The position numbers were made by a program, and so were the translations under genes. Positions 7,001 to 13,537 of a DNA stretch of 13,537 nt are shown one piece after another. How positions within the stretch are numbered: position 1 is the first letter of the stretch; every line of letters starts with the position of its first letter. Source of the DNA: Gemmatimonadota bacterium (GTDB lineage: Bacteria > Gemmatimonadota > Gemmatimonadetes > Gemmatimonadales > GWC2-71-9); contig JANYAG010000038.1 of the NCBI GenBank assembly GCA_025361465.1, positions 1 to 13,537 on the forward strand, read 5' to 3'. The notes beneath the pieces are model-generated. The model searched no databases. It had not been told where the DNA came from and saw nothing but the letters and a program-made list of their open reading frames with translations.

Positions 7001-9666
7001 AGCGTGGCCTTGGTGCGATCGACGGTCCCGCGCGCAGACAGCGCAGCCTGGGCGGCGGACAGCCTGGCAATCGGCACCCGGTAGGGGGAGCAGGATACGT
7101 AATTCATGCGGACAGTCTCACAGAAGGCGATGGAAGCCGGGTCGCCGCCGTGCTCGCCGCAGAGGCCGAGCTTCAGGTCGGCGCGGGTCTTCCGGCCGAG
7201 GTCGCATGCCATCTGGATCAGCTTGCCGACACCTTGTTGGTCCAGCGTCTGGAAGGGGTCGGCTTCGATGATCCCCGATTCAATGTACAGCGGCAGGAAG
7301 TGGCCCGCGTCATCACGGGAAAGGCCCCACGTGGTCTGCGTGAGGTCGTTGGTGCCGAAGGAGAAGAACTGTGCCTCGCGCGCGATCTCGTCGGCCGTGA
7401 GGGCGGCTCGCGGCAGCTCGATCATGGTGCCGATGAGGTAGGGCACCGTGAGTTGCCGTTCCTGGAAGACCTCCTCGGCGACCTGGCGGACCAGCAGGGC
7501 CTGCCGCCGGAATTCCACCACCGAGGCGACGAGCGGAATCATGACCTCCGGCATCACTCGGCCCTTGCGTGCCGCCACCGTACAGGCGGCCTCGAAGATC
7601 GCGCGGGCCTGCATCGCCGTGATTTCAGGATAGATGATGCCAAGGCGGCAGCCCCGCAGCCCCAGCATCGGGTTTACCTCGTGCAGGGCGTCCACCACGC
7701 GGCGGAGGTGTTCGATCGGCTTGCCGAGTTCCCCCGCGAGCAGGACCAGTTCCGCCTCGTCCTTCGGCAGGAACTCGTGCAGGGGCGGGTCGAGCAGGCG
7801 GATGGTGACCGGAAAACCCTCCATCGCGCGGAAGATCCCCTCGAAATCCCGGCGCTGCATCGGCAACAACTTGGCCAGCGCGACCTCGCGTTCCGCCTTG
7901 CTTTCGGCCACGATCATTTCGCGCATCGCGGTGAGGCGGTCGCCCTCGAAGAACATGTGTTCGGTCCGGCAGAGGCCGATGCCCTCGGCGCCGAAGTCGC
8001 GACCGCGATGGGCGTCGGCAGGGGTGTCGGCATTGACGCGGATCTTCATCGGCCGAATGCGATCGGCCCACGACATCAGTCGCTGGTAGTGTTCCCCCAT
8101 TTGCGGCACGAGCAGCTTGGCCTGTCCCCCGTAGACCGTTCCCGTCGATCCATCAAGGGTGATCCACTCACCAGCCGTGATCTCCCGACCATGGGCGCGG
8201 ATGACACCGAGCGACTCATCGACGTCGAGGTCCTGCGCCCCGGCGACACACGGCTTGCCCATGCCCCGGGCGACCACTGCTGCGTGCGAGGTCATCCCGC
8301 CGCGGGCGGTCAGGATCGCCCGGGACGCGACCATGCCGTGGAAGTCTTCGGGCGAGGTTTCCTGTCGGACCAGGATGACGGCCTCACCGCGTCCGCCCAA
8401 TTCCGCGGCGCGATCGGCGCTGAACACCACGGTGCCCGAGGCGGCCCCCGGAGACGCCGGGAGGCCTGTGGCAAGGAGGTCGAGGGTGGCACTCGGGTCG
8501 ATCATCGGATGGAGCAGCTGGTCGAGCGCATAGGGGGGAATCCGGGCGACCGCCTCCTCTTCGCTGATGGATCCTTCCTCGACCATCTCGCAGGCGATAC
8601 GGAACGCCGCCTGGCCGCTCCGCTGGGCCCGTCGGGTCTGCAGCATGTAGAGCCGGCCATCCTCGATCGTGAATTCCATGTCCTGGACGTCACGAAAGTG
8701 GCGCTCCAGCGTGCTGGCCATTCGCTGGAGCTCGAGGTAGGGGCCCTCGAGGCGCGTGTGCAGCGCGCTGATCGGCTCGGGATTGCGCGCACCCGAGACG
8801 ACATCCTCGCCCTGGGCGTTGGAGAGAAACTCACCGTAGAGTTGCCGCTCGCCCGTCGATGGATTGCGGGAGAACACCACCCCGGTGCCGGACTGTTCGC
8901 CAAGATTCCCGAAGACCATCGTCACCACGCTCACGGCGGTGCCCATCGAGTCCGGGATGTCGTGCAGGCGCCGGTAGTCGATCGCCCGTCGGGTATTCCA
9001 GCTCTTGAAGACCGCGGCGATCGCGCCCCAGAGCTGCTCCATCGGCTCTTCGGGAAAGGGCTCGCCGACGTGATCGGCTACCAGCATCTTGAACCGCGTG
9101 ACCAGGGTCTTCAGTGCGGCAAGCGGGAGGTCGATCTCGCGCGCGGCGCCGTGGGCATGCTTGGCCTCGTCGAGCAGCACTTCGAATGAGGACTTGGGCA
9201 TCCCGAAAACGACGGCGGCAAACATCTGGACGAACCGGCGGTAGCAGTCCCACGCGAAGGCCGGGTTGTTGCCGCGGAGGGCCAGTCCCTCAACCGTGCG
9301 GTCGTTGAGACCGAGGTTCAGGATCGTTTCCATCATGCCGGGCATCGAGACCGCTGCTCCACTGCGCACTGACATCAGCAGGGGATTCTTGTCGCCACCA
9401 AACTCCTTGCCGGTGGCGGCCTCGAGCCGCTGCAGTGCGCGCTCCACCTGTGCCCGGAGTCCCGGCGGGAAGGACCGGGTCTCCAGGTACGTCTGACACA
9501 CGGGCGCCGAGATTGTGAAGCCGGGCGGGACGGAGATGCCGAGGTTGGTCATTTCGGCCAGGCCGGCGCCCTTGCCACCCAGGATGTCCTTCATGGCGGA
9601 CGTGCCGTCGGCCCGGCCTTGCCCGAAGAAGTAGACCAGGGGCTGTTGTGCGAACGGATCGCTCAT
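6997..9666 (-). CDS. ppdK: Pyruvate,phosphate dikinase
   Basis: An 889-residue enzyme that interconverts pyruvate + ATP + Pi with phosphoenolpyruvate + AMP + PPi. The N-terminal nucleotide-binding half contains GGKGAGLAEMT (30-40), SVRSGAAVSMPGMM (99-112) and EQSGTGVVFSRNPSTGE (257-273). The central phosphohistidine domain has GGMTSHAAVVARGMGKPC, with His461 as the phosphocarrier and Thr459 at the position phosphorylated by regulatory kinases in other PPDKs. The C-terminal TIM barrel has GIGLCRTEHMFF (562-573), FFSFGTNDLTQ (767-777) and catalytic Cys836 in GLCGEHGGDP. Length and domain order fit PPDK, not PEP synthase or PTS enzyme I. ATG 9666 was chosen over the longer frame to 9762: it begins the conserved N-terminus and overlaps the purF stop by 4 bases. 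Its own stop overlaps the purE start in the same way. Finding this central-carbon enzyme inside a purine operon is unusual. No PPDK regulatory protein gene is in the window. Confidence 0.97.
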   Translation of the reverse strand: MSDPFAQQPLVYFFGQGRADGTSAMKDILGGKGAGLAEMTNLGISVPPGFTISAPVCQTYLETRSFPPGLRAQVERALQRLEAATGKEFGGDKNPLLMSVRSGAAVSMPGMMETILNLGLNDRTVEGLALRGNNPAFAWDCYRRFVQMFAAVVFGMPKSSFEVLLDEAKHAHGAAREIDLPLAALKTLVTRFKMLVADHVGEPFPEEPMEQLWGAIAAVFKSWNTRRAIDYRRLHDIPDSMGTAVSVVTMVFGNLGEQSGTGVVFSRNPSTGERQLYGEFLSNAQGEDVVSGARNPEPISALHTRLEGPYLELQRMASTLERHFRDVQDMEFTIEDGRLYMLQTRRAQRSGQAAFRIACEMVEEGSISEEEAVARIPPYALDQLLHPMIDPSATLDLLATGLPASPGAASGTVVFSADRAAELGGRGEAVILVRQETSPEDFHGMVASRAILTARGGMTSHAAVVARGMGKPCVAGAQDLDVDESLGVIRAHGREITAGEWITLDGSTGTVYGGQAKLLVPQMGEHYQRLMSWADRIRPMKIRVNADTPADAHRGRDFGAEGIGLCRTEHMFFEGDRLTAMREMIVAESKAEREVALAKLLPMQRRDFEGIFRAMEGFPVTIRLLDPPLHEFLPKDEAELVLLAGELGKPIEHLRRVVDALHEVNPMLGLRGCRLGIIYPEITAMQARAIFEAACTVAARKGRVMPEVMIPLVASVVEFRRQALLVRQVAEEVFQERQLTVPYLIGTMIELPRAALTADEIAREAQFFSFGTNDLTQTTWGLSRDDAGHFLPLYIESGIIEADPFQTLDQQGVGKLIQMACDLGRKTRADLKLGLCGEHGGDPASIAFCETVRMNYVSCSPYRVPIARLSAAQAALSARGTVDRTKATL

Positions 9667-11057
9667 GTTGCTGCCGCCACAAGTGGGGTGGAATGCCGCC
9701 ACTGGCCGAGGGTGAGTTGCACGGGGGTCGGGTAGTCGCCGGAGAAACAGGCATGACACCATGGGGTATGGCGGCCTGCCGCTTCGGTCATCTGTTCCAG
9801 GGTCAGGTACGCCAGCGAATCCACGCCGAGGTACTCGCGAATGTCATCAGCCGAATGGGTCGCCGCGATCAACTCTTCGCGCGTCGGCGTGTCAATGCCG
9901 TACTGGCACGGTCCGGTGATCGGCGGGGACCCAAGGCGCAGGTGGACCTCGCGCGCGCCGGCTGCCCGGATCATCTGCACCAGGCCCTTGCTGGTGGTGC
10001 CGCGCACCAGCGAATCATCGACGACCACGACGGACTTTCCCTCAATGACGCTGCGGACCGGATTGAACTTGATCCGTACCTTGACGTTCCGCAGTGCTTG
10101 GGTGGGATTGATGAACGTGCGGCCGACGTAGTGGTTCCGGATCAGGCCGTTCTCGAGATTGATCCCGGCGACTTCGCTGTATCCGAGCGCCATCACGTTG
10201 GCGCTGTCGGGTACGGAGAAGACCACATCGGCGCCCTGGGCTGGATGGAAGCGCGCCAGCTGGCGCCCGAGCTCGCGGCGGACCTTGTCGACCGGGACGC
10301 CGAAGATGGTGGAGTCCGGTCGCGAGAAATACACCAGTTCGAAGATGCAGCGGCTCACGCGGCGCGGCGAGAGGCGGGGCAGGTCCTCGACTCGGCCATC
10401 CCGAATCCTGGCGAAGTCGCCGGGCTGGAATTCCCGGACCTCGGACGCGCCGACGAGGTCTAGCGCGCAGGTCTCCGATGCGACAACGACCCCGTCCTCC
10501 AGGCTCCCGACGAACAGCGGTCGGAAGCCCCGGGAGTCCACCGCTGCATAGATCGTGCGTCCGACGCTGAGGACCAGCGAATACGCTCCCTCCACCCGCT
10601 CGAGGGCATCGCGGATCTGTCCCTCGACCGTCGGTTCGGGGGAGCGGGCGATGAGGTGGACGAGCACCTCGGTGTCACTGGTCGACGAGAAGATTGCCCC
10701 CTGGGCCACCAGTTCGCTGCGCAGCTCGCGGGCATTCACGAGGTTGCCGTTATGGGCGACGGAGAGCGGTCCGGCGTGATAGTTCACGAGATATGGCTGG
10801 GCGTTGGCAAGCACGGTGCTGCCGGCGGTGGAGTATCGCGTATGCCCGACCGCGACGTCGCCAGGCAACTGGCGAAGCACGTCTTCGCCGAACGAATCGT
10901 TGACCAATCCCATGCTCCGGTGGATCCGCGCCTCGCCGGTTTCGTCGATCGCCATGATCCCGGCGCTCTCCTGGCCACGGTGCTGCAGGGCGTAGAGGCC
11001 GAGATACGTGATGCGCGACGCGTCTCGGACCCGGGACACTCCGATGATGCCGCACAT
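9663..11057 (-). CDS. purF: Amidophosphoribosyltransferase PurF (Fe-S type, no propeptide)
   Basis: A 464-residue enzyme for the committed step of purine synthesis: PRPP + glutamine gives phosphoribosylamine + glutamate + PPi. The N-terminal Ntn glutaminase domain begins MCGIIG with nucleophile Cys2 and has QHRGQES (25-31), GHTRYST (71-77) and HNGNLVN (102-108). The phosphoribosyltransferase half has the PRPP loop VVVVDDSLVRGTTS (343-356). Four cysteines at 237, 384, 434 and 437 (the last two in WCHAC) match the 4Fe-4S ligands known from the Bacillus subtilis enzyme, so this is the iron-sulfur type. Unlike B. subtilis PurF there is no propeptide: an in-frame TAA (the purL stop) lies two codons upstream. 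Only the initiator Met has to be removed to expose Cys2. The stop overlaps the ppdK start by 4 bases. Purine nucleotides inhibit this enzyme in the family. Confidence 0.97.
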   Translation of the reverse strand: MCGIIGVSRVRDASRITYLGLYALQHRGQESAGIMAIDETGEARIHRSMGLVNDSFGEDVLRQLPGDVAVGHTRYSTAGSTVLANAQPYLVNYHAGPLSVAHNGNLVNARELRSELVAQGAIFSSTSDTEVLVHLIARSPEPTVEGQIRDALERVEGAYSLVLSVGRTIYAAVDSRGFRPLFVGSLEDGVVVASETCALDLVGASEVREFQPGDFARIRDGRVEDLPRLSPRRVSRCIFELVYFSRPDSTIFGVPVDKVRRELGRQLARFHPAQGADVVFSVPDSANVMALGYSEVAGINLENGLIRNHYVGRTFINPTQALRNVKVRIKFNPVRSVIEGKSVVVVDDSLVRGTTSKGLVQMIRAAGAREVHLRLGSPPITGPCQYGIDTPTREELIAATHSADDIREYLGVDSLAYLTLEQMTEAAGRHTPWCHACFSGDYPTPVQLTLGQWRHSTPLVAAAT

Positions 11058-11060
11058 CGC

Positions 11061-13349
11061 TTAGCTCTCCCGATTCGTGAACGCGTCCGACATGCGGCGC
11101 GGGATGGCGGATTGGTAGATCATCCGAAGATGGCGGACGGGCCACCGCCAGGTGTGGTGGCCCCGTACGATAACGATCGAACCTTCCGCCTCGGCCGTCT
11201 GGCCGAGATGCAGGCACGGGACACCCAGTTCGATCGCGAGTCGCTGCAGGGCGGGGACATTTGCCCGGGTAGAGGAGATCACTGCCCGCGCGCCATCCTC
11301 ACCGAAGAGCCAGCCCTGCACGGAGACCGCATCGGCGTGGTCCGTCAGGTCGAGTTGGGCACCAAAGACCTGAGTCGCCCAGGGACCGCCGATGCAGCAC
11401 TCCGCGAGAGCCACCGACAGGCCGCCGTCGGAGAGATCGTGAGCCGAGCACAGCAACTCCTGCTCGGCCGCGCGCACCAGGAACTCCTGCAGCGCCCGTT
11501 CTGCGGTGAGATCAATGGGAGGTGGCGCTCCCGCGACCGTGTCGAGCACCTCAGCCCAGTAGGCGCTTCCCCCCAGGTGGCCTTCGGTGCGGCCGAGAAG
11601 GAGGATGGCGTCGCCGCGCTGCTGGAAATGGCTCGGGACGGCCTTGCGCACGTCCCCGATGATCCCGATCATCCCGATCGTCGGCGTCGGGTCGATCGCG
11701 CCGGCGGGGCTCTGGTTGTAGAGCGAGACATTGCCGCCGGTCACCGGAGTGCCGAACGCACGGCACGCATCGGCGATCCCGCGACAGGCTTCCACGAACT
11801 GGAAGTAGATCGAGGGCGTTTCCGGACTGCCGAAATTGAGGCAGTCGGTGATGCCGAGCGGGCGCGCTCCCGTGCACGCGATGTTCCGGGCGGCCTCGGC
11901 CACGGCGCCTTTGCCACCCTCATAGGGATCGAGCAGTACGTGCCGGGAATTGCCGTCAACCGTCATCGCAATCCCGAAGGTGCGATCGGCCACCCGCAGG
12001 ATGCCGGCGTCGCCGCCCGGCGTCACCACGCTCCCAGCCCGGACCGTGCCGTCGTATTGCTCGAACACCCACCGCTTGCTCGCGATGGTGGGCGCGTCGA
12101 GCAACCGCTCCAGGGCACTGGCCGGATCTGGCTCGGGGCCTTCAGGCCGACGGGCCCGACGAGCGGCAACCTCGGCCCCCTCAACCGCCGGCGGTGCATA
12201 GCGCGGGCACCCCTCGACGAGTTGCTGGCCGGGGATCGCTGCGACGGTGCGGCCGTCATGGACGATTCGGAAGAGGCCATCGTCGGTGACCCGACCCACG
12301 GTCGTTGCATCGAGGTCCCACTTCCGGCAGACGCGAATGATCTCGTCGAGACGCGACGGCTCGGCCACCACGAGCATCCGTTCCTGTGACTCCGACAGCA
12401 TGATCTCGTAGGGTGTCATCCCCGTCTCGCGCGTGGGGACCTTGCTGGTGTCGAGTTCCACGCCGACCCCGCCGCGCGCCGCCATCTCCGCCGAAGACGA
12501 CGTCAGTCCTGCGGCCCCCATGTCCTGGATCGCAACGATGTAGCGGCCCGTGATCAATTCGAGCGAAGCCTCCAGCAGCAGCTTTTCGGTGAACGGGTCG
12601 CCGATCTGGACCTGAGGGCGTCGCTTCTCGCTCTCCGCCGTCAGGTCCTCGGAGGCAAATGAAGCGCCGTGGATGCCATCCCGACCGGTCTTGGCCCCAA
12701 CCGCCAGGAGGATGTTGCCGACGCCTTCGGCGCTGGCACGGATCAGGTCCGCCTCGCGGAGGATACCGACCGCCATGGCATTGACCAGCGGATTTCCGCT
12801 GTAGCATGGCGCGAATGCCACCTCGCCGCCGAGCGTCGGGACCCCGATGCAGTTGCCGTAGTCGCCGACACCCTTCACCGCGCCGGCGAACAGGAATCGG
12901 TTCCTCGGTTCGTCGAGTGGCCCGAAACGCAGCGAGTTGAGCACGGCAACGGGCCGGGCACCCATGGTGAAGACGTCGCGAAGGATCCCGCCGACCCCGG
13001 TGGCTGCCCCCTGATGGGGCTCGACCGCGGTCGGGTGGTTGTGCGACTCGATCTTGAAGGCGACGGCCCATCCTTCGGGGAGTCTCAGGACGCCGGCATT
13101 CTCGCCCGGGCCCTGCACGACCTGAGGACCATCAACGGGAAACTTGCGCAGGATGTGCTTCGTGTGCTTGTACGAACAGTGCTCCGACCAGAGCGCGGAG
13201 AAGATCCCCAACTCGGTCAGTGTCGGTGTACGCCCGAGCAGGGTGAGGATGGCCTCGTACTCACCCGCATTGAGCTTGTGTTCCCCAATGACTGCCTCGG
13301 TGACGGTGCGCTCACCCGGGAAGGGCGTCGCCAGCACCGCCGGTGTCAT
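11061..13349 (-). CDS. purL: Phosphoribosylformylglycinamidine synthase subunit PurL (small form)
   Basis: A 762-residue catalytic subunit that converts FGAR + ATP + ammonia to FGAM, with ammonia supplied by PurQ. The length is that of the small PurL that works with PurQ and PurS, not the ~1,300-residue single-chain enzyme. Visible: the active-site stretch WSEHCSYKHTK (54-64), KIESHNHPTAVEPHQGAATG (99-118), DMGAAGLTSSSAEMA (276-290) and MLSESQERML (317-326) in the first repeat, then ITDCLNFGSPE (500-510), TGGNVSLYN (537-545), TPTIGMIG (555-562) and AHDLSDGGL (636-644) in the second AIR-synthase-like repeat. The ATG at 13349 overlaps the purQ stop (ATGA). It lacks a clear ribosome site, so coupling to purQ is likely. 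The downstream purF follows in the same frame after TAA GCG. Confidence 0.97.
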   Translation of the reverse strand: MTPAVLATPFPGERTVTEAVIGEHKLNAGEYEAILTLLGRTPTLTELGIFSALWSEHCSYKHTKHILRKFPVDGPQVVQGPGENAGVLRLPEGWAVAFKIESHNHPTAVEPHQGAATGVGGILRDVFTMGARPVAVLNSLRFGPLDEPRNRFLFAGAVKGVGDYGNCIGVPTLGGEVAFAPCYSGNPLVNAMAVGILREADLIRASAEGVGNILLAVGAKTGRDGIHGASFASEDLTAESEKRRPQVQIGDPFTEKLLLEASLELITGRYIVAIQDMGAAGLTSSSAEMAARGGVGVELDTSKVPTRETGMTPYEIMLSESQERMLVVAEPSRLDEIIRVCRKWDLDATTVGRVTDDGLFRIVHDGRTVAAIPGQQLVEGCPRYAPPAVEGAEVAARRARRPEGPEPDPASALERLLDAPTIASKRWVFEQYDGTVRAGSVVTPGGDAGILRVADRTFGIAMTVDGNSRHVLLDPYEGGKGAVAEAARNIACTGARPLGITDCLNFGSPETPSIYFQFVEACRGIADACRAFGTPVTGGNVSLYNQSPAGAIDPTPTIGMIGIIGDVRKAVPSHFQQRGDAILLLGRTEGHLGGSAYWAEVLDTVAGAPPPIDLTAERALQEFLVRAAEQELLCSAHDLSDGGLSVALAECCIGGPWATQVFGAQLDLTDHADAVSVQGWLFGEDGARAVISSTRANVPALQRLAIELGVPCLHLGQTAEAEGSIVIVRGHHTWRWPVRHLRMIYQSAIPRRMSDAFTNRES
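11065..11071 (-). promoter_or_regulatory. Shine-Dalgarno site of purF inside the end of purL
   Basis: GGGAGAG on the minus strand, 7 bases before the purF ATG at 11057 and within the last purL codons. It supports independent ribosome entry at the one junction of the operon that lacks a stop/start overlap. Confidence 0.65.
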
Positions 13350-13537
13350 GCGGCGGCCCCGGTGAGGCTTGGGACCACGATCGAGGTGAAGAATCGATGG
13401 CCCGGGTCGGCGCCGAGCGCGGTATCGGCCTGACGTTCGGGGTGGGGCATGAACCCCACCACGGTTCCGCTGCGATTGCAGATGCCGGCGATGTCGTTCA
13501 GCGACCCATTGGGGTTGGGGGGCATGTCGGTGCCGGG
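13346..13537 (-). CDS. purQ: Phosphoribosylformylglycinamidine synthase subunit PurQ, C-terminal part
   Basis: The minus strand from the right edge encodes 63 codons plus TGA. The translation contains NPNGSLNDIAGI, then VVGFMPHPER, and ends GAAA. This is the C-terminus of the PurQ glutaminase (class I amidotransferase), whose catalytic His and Glu sit in the MPHPER motif. PurQ hydrolyses glutamine and passes ammonia to PurL. The catalytic Cys and the start lie outside the window. The TGA overlaps the purL ATG by 4 bases (ATGA). The small purS subunit gene, expected with this PurL form, is not in the window and may lie upstream. Confidence 0.93.
   Translation of the reverse strand, partial: PGTDMPPNPNGSLNDIAGICNRSGTVVGFMPHPERQADTALGADPGHRFFTSIVVPSLTGAAA

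Noticed and set aside
7150..9189. A 679-codon open frame on the plus strand, antisense to ppdK
   Set aside because: Its translation has no recognisable motif and low-complexity charged composition. High GC at third codon positions commonly opens the opposite strand, and ppdK is certain here.
9667..9762. N-terminal extension of ppdK up to 9762
   Set aside because: It lies wholly inside the purF coding sequence, and the conserved PPDK N-terminus begins at the ATG at 9666.
11660..11682. Short tandem-like repeat of ATCCCGATC
   Set aside because: It encodes the conserved Ile/Gly-rich segment of PurL after TPT, so protein sequence explains it.
10656..12389. A 577-codon open frame on the plus strand, antisense to purF and purL
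   Set aside because: It spans two well-supported genes on the other strand, including their junction, and shows no domain; it is a GC-driven shadow frame.

Overview
The window is high-GC DNA from a diderm bacterium. It encodes two probable lipoproteins with LAGC lipoboxes, a beta-barrel-like outer-membrane protein ending in Phe, and a 12-helix RND/MMPL exporter. The GC-rich codon use, the lipoprotein-rich left half and the gene content would suit a Gemmatimonadota-like lineage, but that is an impression only. There is no rRNA or marker phylogeny here to test it. Coding density is very high. No stretch over 300 bases lacks a gene; the largest clear gap is the 106 bp between the divergent starts at 1970 and 2077. 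I saw no tRNA, rRNA, CRISPR array, insertion sequence, attachment site or long repeat.

Left part (1-5357), envelope genes. A plus-strand S9-family serine peptidase resembling oligopeptidase B (24-1259) keeps its catalytic domain but has lost nearly all of the usual N-terminal beta-propeller, and it carries a possible lipoprotein signal. It converges on a small minus-strand lipoprotein of unknown function (1287-1970). Divergently from that lipoprotein runs a plus-strand pair: an RND/MMPL exporter (2077-4644) followed at once by an outer-membrane protein (4656-5357), which looks like a two-gene operon.

Right part (5373-13537), a minus-strand purine operon. In transcription order it reads purQ (partial, cut by the window edge), purL, purF, ppdK, purE, purK. 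It covers the formylglycinamidine ribonucleotide synthase subunits (PurQ, PurL), the committed step (PurF) and the two-step carboxylation of aminoimidazole ribonucleotide (PurK then PurE). Four of the five junctions are 4-base ATGA stop/start overlaps. The fifth, purL-purF, has the stop and start two codons apart in the same frame, with a good Shine-Dalgarno sequence.

The most interesting feature is a complete pyruvate,phosphate dikinase gene (ppdK) locked by ATGA overlaps between purF and purE. PPDK uses AMP and PPi when it runs towards pyruvate. AMP is made by PRPP synthetase and PPi by PurF, so the arrangement suggests ATP regeneration coupled to purine synthesis. The gene order is read directly from the sequence; the metabolic coupling is inference.
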